A stretch of DNA of 64,000 bases from Amycolatopsis nigrescens CSC17Ta-90 (GTDB lineage Bacteria > Actinomycetota > Actinomycetes > Mycobacteriales > Pseudonocardiaceae): contig NZ_ARVW01000001.1 in the NCBI RefSeq assembly GCF_000384315.1, forward strand, positions 3,348,157-3,412,156, given 5' to 3'. The notes under the pieces are model-generated. The model worked only from the letters and a program-made list of their open reading frames with translations. It was not told where the DNA came from and did no database searches. The translations under genes and the position numbers were made by a program. Each line of letters starts with the position of its first letter. Within the stretch, counting starts at the first letter, position 1. This document shows, in pieces, positions 32,487 to 42,065 of this stretch.

Positions 32487-32927
32487 TTAGAGGACGGCGA
32501 GGGTGACCAGTTCCGAGGAAGCGGCCGCGTAGAGGGTGGTCGCCGGGTGGAAGACGCGGAGCGTGAGCTGGGCGGAGAACTGGAAGCTCAGGCTCAGCGA
32601 ATAGGAACCGTTCGGGCGGCAGTTCGTCGAGTTGACGTCCACCCACACCCCGGCCGAGAGCCGCTGCACCAGCAGCAGTTCGAGGCCGTCGGAACGGGCC
32701 GGGGAGAGGGCATGGAGGCTGCCCTTCAGCTTGACCTTCTCACCGACTTTGACCTGACTCTTGTCCAGTTTGGCGTGCACCTTCACGCCCTGTCCGTCAA
32801 CGGCGGACACGGCCGGGGTGGTGCTCGGCGAACTCGCCGCCGACGCGGCCGGGGCGAACCCGGCGGTGGCACAGCAGACCGCCAGCGCAACGAGTACGCG
32901 GCGGGCGGAGATCGCGGTTCTGTTCAT
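32487..32927 (-). CDS. Secreted hypothetical protein
   Basis: 146 residues with a clear signal peptide (NRTAISARRVLVALAVCC..., cleavage near AASAA at about 30). The mature part is small, beta-rich and about 110 residues (VKVHAKLDKSQVKVGEKVKLKGSLHAL, VDVNSTNCRPNGSYSLSLSF), looking like an Ig-like or bacterial-adhesion beta-sandwich. No catalytic motif is evident. Two cysteines are in the signal region and one in the mature part. Confidence 0.75.
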   Translation of the reverse strand: MNRTAISARRVLVALAVCCATAGFAPAASAASSPSTTPAVSAVDGQGVKVHAKLDKSQVKVGEKVKLKGSLHALSPARSDGLELLLVQRLSAGVWVDVNSTNCRPNGSYSLSLSFQFSAQLTLRVFHPATTLYAAASSELVTLAVL

Positions 32928-33027
32928 CACTGAAGTGCAGCACCGGGGCGGCGGCTGAACAGCGTTCTTCTCCCTAACGGGTAACCGGGGTCGCCTGACC
33001 AGGTGTTACCCGAAAGTGCGAACCGGG

Positions 33028-34809
33028 CTAGCGGCCGACTGCGTAGCCCTGCATGCCGCGGGCGTTGGCGGCGGCGCGGAGCACGCCGGTCGACGGGTCG
33101 CGGGAAACGGCGGACAGCCGGCCCAGCGCCCACGGGCCGGCATCAACCACCTGGTGGCCCCATGAACGCAGGGCGTCCAGCGTGTCCGCACCGAGCCGCG
33201 ACTCGGCGACGAGCTCCCGCGGGGTCCAGGAGCGCGGGTAGAACGAGCTGGGGAACGCGTTGGTGTGCCAGGCCGGCGCGTCGATGGCCTGCTGCAGGTT
33301 CAGGCCCGCCACCGTGTGCGCCAGCCAGAAGCACAGCTGCCACTGGTCCTGCTGATCGCCGCCAGGGGTGCCGAAGGCCAGTACCGGCTCGCCGTCGCGC
33401 AGCGCCATCGACGGGGAAAGGGTGATCCGCGGGCGTTTTCCCGGCGCCAGCGAGTTCGGCAATCCCTGCTCCAGCCAGAACATCTGCGCCCGCGAATCGA
33501 GGCAGAAGCCCAGCTCGGGAATGGTGGGGCTGGACTGAAGCCAGCCGCCGGACGGGGTCAGCGAGATCAGGTTCCCGGCCGCGTCGGCCACATCCAGGTG
33601 CACGGTGTCGCCGCGGGTCTGCCCGGCGGGGCCGACGGTCGGCTCACCGATCGCGCCGACCCCGGCCGGCGCGTCGCGCAGCGAGTCCAGGATTCGCGGC
33701 AGCACCGGCGAACGCCCGCCGGGCGACCCTGGCCGCAGTTCACCGCTCGCCCGGTCACCGACCAGCGCCCGACGCTCGTCCAGGTACGAAGCCGAAAGCA
33801 GCGCGTCCAACGGCACGTCGGTGTCGCCGAACCAGGCTTCACGATCGGCGAAGGCGAGTTTCGCGCATTCGACCGCCAGGTGCACGGTCCGCGCCGACGG
33901 CACACCGTCCACATAGGACATCTCCGAGCGGAAGCCGTCCATCAGCAGCACCTGCTGGGCCAGCGCCGGGCCCTGCGTCCAGCCGCCGCACTTGACCAGG
34001 CTCCACTCGCCCACGTCGGTGACCAGCGCGTCCTCGTAGCTCGCCTGCCAGCCGGCCAGGTCGTCCCCGGTGAGCAGCCCGGCGTGGTCTCGGCCGGAGT
34101 CGTCCCGGAAGGCCTTGCGGCTGAACTCGTGCACCGCCTCCGCGACGAAACCCTGCGACCAGGCGCGCCGCGCGGCGTCGATCTGCGCCTCCCGACCGGC
34201 GACCGCCTCCGCCTCCGCGAGCAGCCGCCGCCAGGTCCTGGCCAGCGCCGGGTTCCGATGCGGTACGCCCGGCCTCGGCGGACGGCCGCCGGGCAGCCAG
34301 AGCTCGGCCGAGGTCGGCCAGTGCTCGGTGAACAACCCCGACACCAGGCCGATCGTCTCGCCGACCCGGTCCACCAGCGGCACCCCGTCGGCCGCGTAGC
34401 CGATCGCGTAGCGCAGCACGTCCCGCAGGCTCTTCGTGCCGTGATCGCGCAACAACATCAGCCAGCCGTCCCACGCCCCCGGCACGGTCGCGGCGAGCAG
34501 GCCGCTGCCCGGGATCAGGTCGAGGCCGAGCCCGGCGAAGTGCTCCGGGGTGGCCGCGGCCGGCGCGACACCCTGCCCGCACAGCATCCGCGGCCGCGGG
34601 TCGTCCGCGGTGACGAAGAGGCCGGGCACCTGGCCGGCGGGCCCGTTGAGGTGCGGTTCCGCCACCTGGAGCACGAAACCAGCGGCCACCGCGGCGTCGA
34701 ACGCGTTCCCGCCGTCCTCCAGTACCACCATCCCGGTGGCCGAGGCCAGCCAGTGCGTCGAGGCGACCATGCCGTGGGTTCCGGCCAGCTCGGGCCTGGT
34801 GCTGAACAT
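33028..34809 (-). CDS. ggt: Gamma-glutamyltransferase family protein
   Basis: 593 residues, the usual length of an unprocessed precursor. GMVASTHWLASATGMVVLEDGGNAFDAAVAAGF is the N-terminal family motif. The autoprocessing nucleophile is Thr in QTRGDTVHLDVADAAG, followed by SLTPSGGWLQSS and FGTPGGDQQDQWQLCFW. No signal peptide is visible, so this is probably a cytoplasmic variant, which is common in actinobacteria. It transfers or hydrolyses gamma-glutamyl bonds of glutathione-like or other compounds; the substrate here is unknown. It is divergent from the subtilases. Confidence 0.9.
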   Translation of the reverse strand: MFSTRPELAGTHGMVASTHWLASATGMVVLEDGGNAFDAAVAAGFVLQVAEPHLNGPAGQVPGLFVTADDPRPRMLCGQGVAPAAATPEHFAGLGLDLIPGSGLLAATVPGAWDGWLMLLRDHGTKSLRDVLRYAIGYAADGVPLVDRVGETIGLVSGLFTEHWPTSAELWLPGGRPPRPGVPHRNPALARTWRRLLAEAEAVAGREAQIDAARRAWSQGFVAEAVHEFSRKAFRDDSGRDHAGLLTGDDLAGWQASYEDALVTDVGEWSLVKCGGWTQGPALAQQVLLMDGFRSEMSYVDGVPSARTVHLAVECAKLAFADREAWFGDTDVPLDALLSASYLDERRALVGDRASGELRPGSPGGRSPVLPRILDSLRDAPAGVGAIGEPTVGPAGQTRGDTVHLDVADAAGNLISLTPSGGWLQSSPTIPELGFCLDSRAQMFWLEQGLPNSLAPGKRPRITLSPSMALRDGEPVLAFGTPGGDQQDQWQLCFWLAHTVAGLNLQQAIDAPAWHTNAFPSSFYPRSWTPRELVAESRLGADTLDALRSWGHQVVDAGPWALGRLSAVSRDPSTGVLRAAANARGMQGYAVGR

Positions 34810-34949
34810 GCCCGAATCGTACGGCCGAAAGTTCTACGTATCAGTAAGTTAAGTACCAACTACGGATTGTTCTACACAGGACCTCACCGCACCGTAGAGG
34901 ACGTCACAACGACCGGAACTCATCCGGCTGGTTCTCAAGGAGGACTCCT

Positions 34950-36089
34950 GTGCGGAAGTTGACAATCGGCGCCGGCACACTGGCGGTAGCCGCCTGTGCC
35001 GCGCTCACCATGGGCTCGGCGCAAGCCGCCCCGGCGCTCGCTCCCTACACGGTGGCCGCCGAGGACGGAGTAGCCGGCGAGTACATCGTCCAGGTCGCCG
35101 ACGGCCTCAACCCGGCCACGGTCGCCCAGTCGCTCGGCATCGCCCCGACCCATGTGTACGAAACCGTGCTCAACGGGTTCTCGGCCGGACTGGACGACGC
35201 GAAGCTGCACCAGGTCCGGGCCAAGGGCGGGGTCGCCAAGGTCGAGCAGAACGCCCGCGTGCAGACCGACGCGGTCGGCTCCTGGGGCCAGGACCGAATC
35301 GACCAGCCGAAGCTTCCGCTGGACAACACCTACAAGCACACCGCGGCCGGCGAAGGCGTGAACGCGTACATCATCGACACCGGCATCCAGGCCGACCACC
35401 CCGACTTCGGCGGGCGCGCCAAGTCCGCCTACGACGCCACCGGCGGCAACGGCGTCGACTGCAACGGGCACGGCACGCACGTGGCCGGCACCATCGGCGG
35501 CACCAAGTACGGCGTGGCACCGGCAGCCAAGCTGAACGGCGTCCGGGTGCTCAACTGCCAGGGCTCGGGCAGCTTCGCCGACGTGATCGAGGGTATGGAC
35601 TGGGTCGCGAAGAACGCGGTCAAGCCGGCCGTGGCGAACATGTCGCTCGGCGGCCCGAAGGACAGCTCGGTGAACTCGGCGGCGACCAAGCTGGCGCAGG
35701 CCGGCGTGTTCCTCGCGGTGGCGGCCGGCAACGAAAGCCAGGACGCGTCGAAGGTCTCGCCCGCCAGCGCCACCGGCGTGTTCGCGGTCGCGGCTTCGGA
35801 CAAGAACGACAACTCGGCCTCGTTCACCAACTTCGGCTCGCTGGTCAAGCTGTACGCGCCCGGCGTGGACATCACCTCGGCGTGGCTGAACGGCGGCACC
35901 AGGACGATCAGCGGCACCTCGATGGCCACCCCGCACGTGGTTGGCGTCGCGGCGCTCTACAAGGGTGCGAAGGGCGACACCTCGCAGGACACGCTGACCA
36001 GCTGGCTGAAGAGCAGCGCGTCCAAGGGCGTGATCAAGGGCGCGCCGGCGGGCACCACCACCGATCTGCTGCAGACCGGCGGCCTCTAA
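34950..36089 (+). CDS. Secreted subtilisin-family (S8) protease, tandem copy 1
   Basis: 379 residues from GTG 34950, which follows AAGGAGGACT. A signal peptide (to about 27) and an I9 inhibitor propeptide (about 42-105) precede the catalytic domain. The triad is Asp143 ([10 protein letters not shown]), His174 ([11 protein letters not shown]) and Ser324 (ISGTSMATPH), with oxyanion Asn261. It resembles aqualysin/proteinase-K-like enzymes without a C-terminal domain. The 140-bp AT-richer upstream region shared with ggt likely holds the promoter. A close paralogue follows at 36190. Confidence 0.96.
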   Translation: MRKLTIGAGTLAVAACAALTMGSAQAAPALAPYTVAAEDGVAGEYIVQVADGLNPATVAQSLGIAPTHVYETVLNGFSAGLDDAKLHQVRAKGGVAKVEQNARVQTDAVGSWGQDRIDQPKLPLDNTYKHTAAGEGVNAYIIDTGIQADHPDFGGRAKSAYDATGGNGVDCNGHGTHVAGTIGGTKYGVAPAAKLNGVRVLNCQGSGSFADVIEGMDWVAKNAVKPAVANMSLGGPKDSSVNSAATKLAQAGVFLAVAAGNESQDASKVSPASATGVFAVAASDKNDNSASFTNFGSLVKLYAPGVDITSAWLNGGTRTISGTSMATPHVVGVAALYKGAKGDTSQDTLTSWLKSSASKGVIKGAPAGTTTDLLQTGGL

Positions 36090-36189
36090 CGGAAAACCTG
36101 TAACTCCTGGTCGTGAATAAGCGACGCTTCGAGGGAGGCTCCTGGCATCGGCCCGGGGTCTCCCTCACCGCATCTCTGGGAGGACTTTC

Positions 36190-37323
36190 GTGCGGAAACT
36201 CATCCTCGGCGCCGGCACGCTCGCCGTCGTCACCACCCTGCTCAGCGGGTCGGCGCAGGCCACCCCCGCGCTCGCCCCGTACACCCCGGCCGCCGCGGAC
36301 GGGATCGCCGGCGAGTACCTGGTCCGCGTCGCCGGAGATCGCGACCCGGCCGCCGTCGCGGCCGCCGCCGGGCTGACTCCGGAACACGTCTACCAACAGG
36401 TCTTCCACGGTTTCTCGGTGCGTGCGGACGACGCGAAACTGCGCCGGCTCCGCGCAACCGGCGCGGTCACCGCGGTCTCGCAGGACTCCGCGGTGCACGC
36501 CGAAGCGGTCGGCTCCTGGGGCCTCGACCGGATCGACCAGCCGAACCTGCCGCTGGACGACCAGTACAACGTGACCGCCACCGGCGCCGGCGTGCACGCC
36601 TACGTGATCGACACCGGCATCCAGGCCGACCACGCCGAGTTCGGCGGCCGCGCGGCCGTCGCGTTCGACTCCTCCGGCGGCGACGGCGCGGACTGCAACG
36701 GGCACGGCACGCATGTCGCCGGGATCGTCGGCGGCACGAAGTACGGCGTCGCCAAGCAGGTTTCCGTGCAGGCCGTGAAGGTGCTCGACTGCAACGGCTC
36801 CGGCGCCTACGCCGACGTGATGGCCGGGATGGACTGGGTGGCCAAGAACGGCGTCCGGCCGGCGGTGGTGAACATGTCGCTCGGCGGCCCGGAAAACGCC
36901 GACTTCGACGCCGCGGCCACCGCGCTCGCCCGCGCCGGGGTTTTCCTGACCGCCTCGGCCGGCAACTCGGGCAGCGACGCGGCCGGGTTCTCACCGGCCG
37001 GCGCGGAGGACGTGTTCACCGTCGCGTCCGCCGACCGCACCGACACCTCGGCCGCCAGCACCAACCACGGCAGCACCATCGAGCTGTACGCACCCGGCCG
37101 CGAGATCACCTCCGCGTGGATCGGCGGGAAGATCAACACGATCAGCGGCTCCTCGATGGCCAGCCCGCACGTGTCCGGGGTGGCCGCGCTCTACAAGGCG
37201 ACCCATGGGGACGCCACCCAGCAGGAGTTGACCGCCTGGCTCCGGGAGCACGCGTCGAAGGGCGTGATCAAGGGCGCGCCCGCGGCCACCACCACGGACC
37301 TGCTGCAGACCGGCGGCTTATAG
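36190..37323 (+). CDS. Secreted subtilisin-family (S8) protease, tandem copy 2
   Basis: 377 residues from GTG 36190, with GGGAGGACT upstream. Signal peptide, I9 propeptide ([16 protein letters not shown]) and catalytic domain as in copy 1. Triad: Asp141, His172, Ser322 (SGSSMASPH), oxyanion Asn259. It is collinear with copy 1 over its whole length, ending in GVIKGAP(A)[12 protein letters not shown], so it arose by tandem duplication. Its stop overlaps the convergent dehydrogenase by 6 bp. Confidence 0.96.
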   Translation: MRKLILGAGTLAVVTTLLSGSAQATPALAPYTPAAADGIAGEYLVRVAGDRDPAAVAAAAGLTPEHVYQQVFHGFSVRADDAKLRRLRATGAVTAVSQDSAVHAEAVGSWGLDRIDQPNLPLDDQYNVTATGAGVHAYVIDTGIQADHAEFGGRAAVAFDSSGGDGADCNGHGTHVAGIVGGTKYGVAKQVSVQAVKVLDCNGSGAYADVMAGMDWVAKNGVRPAVVNMSLGGPENADFDAAATALARAGVFLTASAGNSGSDAAGFSPAGAEDVFTVASADRTDTSAASTNHGSTIELYAPGREITSAWIGGKINTISGSSMASPHVSGVAALYKATHGDATQQELTAWLREHASKGVIKGAPAATTTDLLQTGGL

Positions 37324-38619
37324 CGCGACCCGCTCGCGAGCACGCGGGCGGCCGATCCCGAGCCAGCTCAGCCCGGCGTCCAGGATGACGCCGGGCTCGA
37401 GCAGGTTCCGGGTGTCCACCACGGCGTCGCCGTGCATCAGCTCGGCAAGGTAACTCCAGTCGAGCTTGCGGAACTCGTCCCACTCGGTGAGCACCACCAG
37501 CACGTCCGCGCCCTTCGCCACCTGGTACGGGTCGTCCACCACGGTCATCCCGGCGATCTCACCGCCGACCGCCGGGTCGTACGCGGTCAGTTCGGCACCC
37601 ATCGCGGAAAGCACCGAGCACACCGACAGCGCGGGCGAGTCCCGCAGGTCGTTGGTGCCCGCCTTGAACGCCAGCCCGAGCACGCCGATCCTGGCACCGG
37701 CCAGGTTGCCGCCGGCGGCACCGGCGATCTTGGCCACGATCCGGTCGCGCTGGGCGAGATTCTCGTCGATCGCCGAGGTCAGCATGCCGAACTCGTAACC
37801 GGCGGCCTCGGCGATCCGCAGCAGCGCGTGGGTGTCCTTCGGCAGGCAGGAACCGCCCCAGCCCGGCCCCGGCTTCAGGAAGGCGCGGCCGATCCGCCGG
37901 TCGTGCCCCATGCCCTCGGTGACCGAGGTGATGTCCGCGCCGAGCCGCTCGCACAGCTCGGCGATCGCGTTGACGTAGGACAGCTTCATCGCCAGGAAGC
38001 AGTTGGCCGCGTACTTCACCAGCTCGGCGCTGGCCGCGTCGGCGACCACGGTCGGCGCGGCCAGGTCCGCGTAGAGCCCGCCGACCCACTCCGCGGCCGC
38101 GCGGTCGTCCGAACCGACCACGATCCGGTCCGGGCCGAGGAAGTCGGCCACCGCGGTGCCTTCGCGCAGGAACTCCGGATTGGACACCACCGGGATGTCG
38201 CCGCGGCCGAGCAGGTCCGCGATCCGGCGCGACGTGCCCACCGGCACCGTCGACTTGGTGATCAGCGCGCAGCCCGGCGGCAGCACGTCGCCGATCTCGG
38301 CGGCCACCGCCTCCACCGCGCGCAGGTCCGCGGCACCACCGGCGCCCATCGGGGTCGGCACGCAGAGGAAGACCCCCTCGGCGTCGCTCACCGCCGCGCG
38401 GGCGCCGACCACGAAGGTCAACCGCCCGGAGGTGAGGCCCCGGCCGACCAGCTCGGCCAGCCCCGGCTCCAGGATGTCCACCCGGCCGGCGGCCAGCCTG
38501 GCCACCTTCGCCTCGTCCACGTCCACACAGGTGACCCGATGCCCGAGGCCGGCCAGGCAGGCCCCGGTGGTCAGTCCGACGTATCCCGTCCCGATCACCA
38601 CGATGCGAGCTGAGCTCAT
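37318..38619 (-). CDS. ugd: UDP-glucose/GDP-mannose dehydrogenase family protein (UDP-glucose 6-dehydrogenase)
   Basis: 433 residues from ATG 38619. The Rossmann fold starts [47 protein letters not shown] and [14 protein letters not shown] follow. The catalytic Cys is in [17 protein letters not shown], and the C-terminal domain has [18 protein letters not shown]. It oxidises UDP-glucose (or a similar NDP-sugar) to the uronate with two NAD+, supplying surface polysaccharide synthesis, possibly for the glycan cluster at 14-21 kb. The longer upstream frame is a palindrome artefact. Confidence 0.93.
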   Translation of the reverse strand: MSSARIVVIGTGYVGLTTGACLAGLGHRVTCVDVDEAKVARLAAGRVDILEPGLAELVGRGLTSGRLTFVVGARAAVSDAEGVFLCVPTPMGAGGAADLRAVEAVAAEIGDVLPPGCALITKSTVPVGTSRRIADLLGRGDIPVVSNPEFLREGTAVADFLGPDRIVVGSDDRAAAEWVGGLYADLAAPTVVADAASAELVKYAANCFLAMKLSYVNAIAELCERLGADITSVTEGMGHDRRIGRAFLKPGPGWGGSCLPKDTHALLRIAEAAGYEFGMLTSAIDENLAQRDRIVAKIAGAAGGNLAGARIGVLGLAFKAGTNDLRDSPALSVCSVLSAMGAELTAYDPAVGGEIAGMTVVDDPYQVAKGADVLVVLTEWDEFRKLDWSYLAELMHGDAVVDTRNLLEPGVILDAGLSWLGIGRPRARERVAL

Positions 38620-38662
38620 GAGTTTCAACGTCGCAGCCGCAGGTGTCCGAAGTGCCAACAGG

Positions 38663-38706
38663 TCGTGAGTGAAAAGTGTTGCCGGGGCAACACTTTTCAC
38701 TCACGA
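38663..38706. repeat. GTGAGTGAAAAGTGTTGC palindrome, copy 3
   Basis: Perfect 21-bp arms (38663-38683 and 38686-38706) with a 2-nt loop. It lies between divergent genes (ugd-type and SDR), so here it cannot be a terminator for either. Confidence 0.9.
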
Positions 38707-38766
38707 CGCGAACGAGCGTTAACCTGGGCTCGGATTTGGTGCAGGCAGGAAGGGAAACGGGAGAAC

Positions 38767-39525
38767 ATGCAGATCACCGACACCGCAGCGATCGTCACCG
38801 GGGGCGCGTCAGGGCTCGGCGGCGCCACCGCGAAGGCGCTTGCCGCGAAGGGGGCGAAGGTCTTCGCGCTGGATCTCGAGCGTTCGATCGAGAAGGCCGA
38901 GCAGGTCGACGGCGTGACCTACGTCGAGGCGGACGTGACCAGCGAGGAGCAGGTCACCGCCGCGGTGGAGCAGGCAGCCGGCGCCGGTGTCCCGCTGCGC
39001 ATCGTGGTGAACTGCGCTGGTGTCGGCTGGGCCGGCCGCATCCTGTCCAAGAACGGCCCGCACTCGCTGGACCTGTTCCGCACCGTGCTGGAGGTCAACC
39101 TGCTCGGCACGTTCAACGTGCTGCGGCTGGCCGCGGACGCGGTCGCCAAGACCGACCCGCTGGCCGACGACGCCCGCGGCGTGGTGATCAACACCGCGTC
39201 GGTGGCCGCGTTCGACGGGCAGATCGGCCAGATCGCCTACTCCGCGTCCAAGGGCGGGGTGGCCGGGATGACCCTGCCCGCGGCCCGTGACCTGGCGAAG
39301 TTCGGTATCCGGGTGATGACCATCGCGCCCGGCATCATCGACACCCCGATGCTGGCCGGAGTCGGCGAGGAGTTCCGCGCCGGGCTCGCCGCCGGGGTGC
39401 CGTTCCCGCAGCGGCTCGGCACCCCGGCCGAGTACGCGCAGCTCGCGGTGAACATCGTGGAGCACGACTACCTCAACGGCGAGGTCATCCGCCTGGACGG
39501 CTCCCTGCGCATGGCCCCGCGCTGA
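38767..39525 (+). CDS. Short-chain dehydrogenase, 3-hydroxyacyl-CoA dehydrogenase type 2-like
   Basis: 252 residues. The cofactor motif is VTGGASGLGGATAKAL (TGxxxGxG), with Asp36 (ALDLER) indicating NAD+. The catalytic residues are Ser145, Tyr158 and Lys162 (IAYSASKGG). IAPGIIDTPMLAG and RLGTPAEYAQLA are typical of the HSD17B10/3-hydroxyacyl-CoA dehydrogenase group in fatty acid or branched-chain acyl-CoA oxidation. ATG 38767 follows GGGAG. A 23-bp stem terminator follows. Confidence 0.92.
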   Translation: MQITDTAAIVTGGASGLGGATAKALAAKGAKVFALDLERSIEKAEQVDGVTYVEADVTSEEQVTAAVEQAAGAGVPLRIVVNCAGVGWAGRILSKNGPHSLDLFRTVLEVNLLGTFNVLRLAADAVAKTDPLADDARGVVINTASVAAFDGQIGQIAYSASKGGVAGMTLPAARDLAKFGIRVMTIAPGIIDTPMLAGVGEEFRAGLAAGVPFPQRLGTPAEYAQLAVNIVEHDYLNGEVIRLDGSLRMAPR

Positions 39526-39532
39526 CCCTAAC

Positions 39533-39593
39533 GGCAAATAGCCGGCTTTTCGCCCTGGGAAAGAAGGGCGAAAAGCCGGCTATTTGCCCTTTT
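39533..39593. terminator. Perfect 23-bp stem bidirectional terminator
   Basis: 39533-39555 pairs perfectly with 39566-39588 across a 10-nt loop and is followed by CTTTT. It separates the convergent SDR and nuclease genes. A degenerate relative of the right arm (GCCGGCTATTTTGC) occurs near 60361. Confidence 0.85.
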
Positions 39594-39598
39594 GGCGG

Positions 39599-41242
39599 TC
39601 AGAGGTCGCCGGCGAAGGGGACCTCGGTCATCGCGCGGTCGGTCATCCAGACCCGCAGCGCGCGGGTGGCCAGCACGTCGTCCTCGTTGTAGCGCAGCAG
39701 CCGCTCGCGCTGGTCCGCGTCCGGCACCTCACCGTCCATGCCCACCGCGTCGCGGTACCAGCGCATGGACGCCTCGCCGCCGGCCTCCGGGTCCCGCCAG
39801 CCGAACCCGGCCACCGGCGCCACCACCTTGAGCCCCTTGCCCTGCGAGCAGAGGAACTGGTCCGAGACGCTGCGGAACAGGTCCACCCACTCCTCGGAGT
39901 CCACAAAGGACTGAATTTCGGCGCGGTACGGGACGCCAGGATGATCCCCGAACCGCTCCACCGAGCCGAACAGCCAGCGGTTCTCCGCCATCGCGTTGTA
40001 GCAGTACGCGCGGAAGCTCAGCCCGGCCGCCTCGGTGCGCGCCCGCACGTCGCTGAGCCAGGCCCAGAACTCGGCGAAGGAACGGGCCTCGTCGGTGGTC
40101 GGCAGCGGGTCCCAGGTGACGAAGGCGTGGTATCCGGGCTCCAGCCCGATGTCCGCGCCGGTCAGCAGGCAGCCCCACAGATACGCGCCGGCGTCGCCGA
40201 AGCTCTCCATGTCCACGTCCACCTCGACGTCCGCGCGCGGCACCTCGACCTGGTCCACCTTGCGCACCATGGTCAGCTCGGCGAGCCAGGCCCTGGCCAG
40301 CCACACCGCGTCCGCGAAGGTACCGGCCGTCCAGACCACCGGTGCCTCCTCTGCCGGGTCCATCGCCGCCAGTTTGTCCACTGTGGACACACCGGCCCGG
40401 CGCAGCTCCACCGCGTCCTCGCCGCGCACCACCAGGCTGACGTCGCGGACGCTGGTCAGCTCGGCCTCGCAGGTCGGCCACCACGGGCAGCGCCGGCATT
40501 CCAGGATCCGGGAGGGTTCGGCCAGTGCCTGCCCACCGCTCGCCGCGGCCTGCGCGATCGCCAGCCGGTCGGTGAACCTGGACTCGTACTCGGCCAGCGC
40601 GGTGCGCCCGCCCGGCCAGGTCGGCGCGGTCAGGTCGTGCCAGAGCACCACGTCCGCGTCCAGGCCGATCACGCCGCCGAGCGCGCGGCCTGGCTCGGCC
40701 GCGCCGAGTGCCTGCAGCATCCGGTACAGGTGCGCGAGGCGGAGCTGGTCACGCGGCTGGGAACGGACCCGGCGGCCCTCGTCCGGCCGCGCGTTCCGGG
40801 GCTGCAGGTCGGTCGGCCCGGTGGTGCTGGCGCCGCTGCCGCGGTCGGTGATCCGGTGCCGCACCACGAGCACCGGCAGATAACCGTGCTCGCCGCGGAC
40901 CAGCAGCTCGACCCCGCCGCGCCGATGACCTTCCCGGTCCACCGGCAGCAGCGCGCCCCAGATGAACGGCACCTCGGCGGCCAGCGCCTGCTCGGTGGCC
41001 AGCACCCGGTCGCCGGCGGGCAGGTCACGGGGCACCACCGCCCATTCCGCGTCCGGCCCGGTGGCCGCCATCAGCCGCCGCCGGATCTCCAGCCGGTGCG
41101 CGGCCGCGTCCGCCATCCGCTGCTCGCCGGCCGGGTCCGGTGGCGCCAGCGGTGTCGACCGCATGTCCGGATCGTGCTCGAGATGCACCCGGCGCCGGCA
41201 GCGGCTCACCGCCCCCGCATCGAGCAGCACCTCGCGTTCCAT
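39599..41242 (-). CDS. TM0106-family RecB-like nuclease
   Basis: 547 residues from ATG 41242. The N-terminal RecB/PD-(D/E)XK-like part includes GVELLVRGEHGYLPVLVVRH and later CRRCPWWPTCEAEL (C-x2-C-x5-C), a cysteine cluster like that of Fe-S nucleases. The C-terminal part is an RNase H-like exonuclease: VDVDMESFGDAGAYLWG (DxE), FAEFWAWL, FRAYCYNAMAENRWLF and RYNEDDVLATRALRVWM (exo III Asp). This matches the TM0106 family of predicted nucleases, role unknown but probably in DNA repair or defence. It converges with the SDR gene. Confidence 0.88.
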   Translation of the reverse strand: MEREVLLDAGAVSRCRRRVHLEHDPDMRSTPLAPPDPAGEQRMADAAAHRLEIRRRLMAATGPDAEWAVVPRDLPAGDRVLATEQALAAEVPFIWGALLPVDREGHRRGGVELLVRGEHGYLPVLVVRHRITDRGSGASTTGPTDLQPRNARPDEGRRVRSQPRDQLRLAHLYRMLQALGAAEPGRALGGVIGLDADVVLWHDLTAPTWPGGRTALAEYESRFTDRLAIAQAAASGGQALAEPSRILECRRCPWWPTCEAELTSVRDVSLVVRGEDAVELRRAGVSTVDKLAAMDPAEEAPVVWTAGTFADAVWLARAWLAELTMVRKVDQVEVPRADVEVDVDMESFGDAGAYLWGCLLTGADIGLEPGYHAFVTWDPLPTTDEARSFAEFWAWLSDVRARTEAAGLSFRAYCYNAMAENRWLFGSVERFGDHPGVPYRAEIQSFVDSEEWVDLFRSVSDQFLCSQGKGLKVVAPVAGFGWRDPEAGGEASMRWYRDAVGMDGEVPDADQRERLLRYNEDDVLATRALRVWMTDRAMTEVPFAGDL

Positions 41243-41375
41243 GGGAGTCACTCTAGGTGGCAGGTACGACTGAATACGACGCTGCCACCCGGCGCGCCCG
41301 CGGTAGGGACCACCGACGTGCCCGCCGGGACGCGCACCAGTAAGTTCATCCCACAAGCTCACGGAGGTGCAGGCG

Positions 41376-41996
41376 ATGACGCGCAAGACCGAACCCGGCT
41401 CGCTGAGCGGGCTCGCCGGTGAGACCGTGGACGCGATCGAGCACATGGCGGAGTCCAAACCGGCCCGCAAGGCGGAAAAGGCCGCGAACAAAGCCGACAA
41501 GAAGGCCGCCAAGCAGGCCAAGAAGGCGCGCAAGAAGGGCACCGACCCCGAGGCCGACGGCGAGTCCAGGTTCACCCCGAAGAAGGCACGCAACGCGGTG
41601 GGCGTGGCGAAGGTGGTCGGCCCGGCGGTGCTGCCGGTGCTCGCGCCGTTCGCGGTGCGGGCGGCCGGCGCGGCGCGCGAGGCGTACGACCGCTACCAGG
41701 CGCGCAGGCTCGGCATCGGCGTGGACCAGCTCGCCGAGTACACCGGGCGCGGCGGCGGCCTGCTGGCCAGGATCGCCGGGCTGTCCGACGGGCTGTCGGA
41801 CCTGAGCAAGTCCGAGCGGGCCACCGACGACGACCGGAAGTTCGCCGAGCGCGGGCGCGGCAGCCTGGAGCAGCTCGCCGCGACCACCCGTGCTTCGGAG
41901 CGGATGCCATCGGCCCGCCGCAAGTCCGCGCACCGCGCCGTCGGCGCCGAGCTGGACCTGCTCGAGTCCCAGCTCCTGCACCGCCTCGGCGTCTGA
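41376..41996 (+). CDS. Basic, low-complexity N-terminus protein (DUF6474-like)
   Basis: 206 residues from ATG 41376, preceded by GGAGG. Residues 25-60 are almost all Lys, Ala and Glu (KADKKAAKQAKKARKKG), then RFTPKKARNAVGVAKVVGPAVLPVLAPFAVRAAGAAREAYDRYQARRLGIGVDQLAEYTGRGG-type sequence with one hydrophobic helix. The pattern matches a small actinobacterial family I recall as DUF6474. Function unknown; a nucleic-acid- or membrane-associated role is possible. A B-type palindrome (42006-42060) follows. Confidence 0.75.
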   Translation: MTRKTEPGSLSGLAGETVDAIEHMAESKPARKAEKAANKADKKAAKQAKKARKKGTDPEADGESRFTPKKARNAVGVAKVVGPAVLPVLAPFAVRAAGAAREAYDRYQARRLGIGVDQLAEYTGRGGGLLARIAGLSDGLSDLSKSERATDDDRKFAERGRGSLEQLAATTRASERMPSARRKSAHRAVGAELDLLESQLLHRLGV

Positions 41997-42005
41997 CCCG
42001 CCAAA

Positions 42006-42060
42006 GCCCCTTAAGGCCACCATGAGGGCATCCAACGCCCCTATGGTGGCCTTGAGGGGC
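42006..42060. repeat. CCTTAAGGCCACC palindrome, copy 1
   Basis: 24-nt arms (42006-42029 and 42037-42060) pair with about three mismatches across a 7-nt loop. It lies between convergent genes and may terminate both. A second copy is at 53108. Confidence 0.8.
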
Positions 42061-42065
42061 AGTCG

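Noticed and set aside
38665..38766. Apparent conserved N-terminal peptide MSEKCCxGNTFHS seen before several genes
   Set aside because: It is the translation of the palindrome family, not a conserved protein segment.
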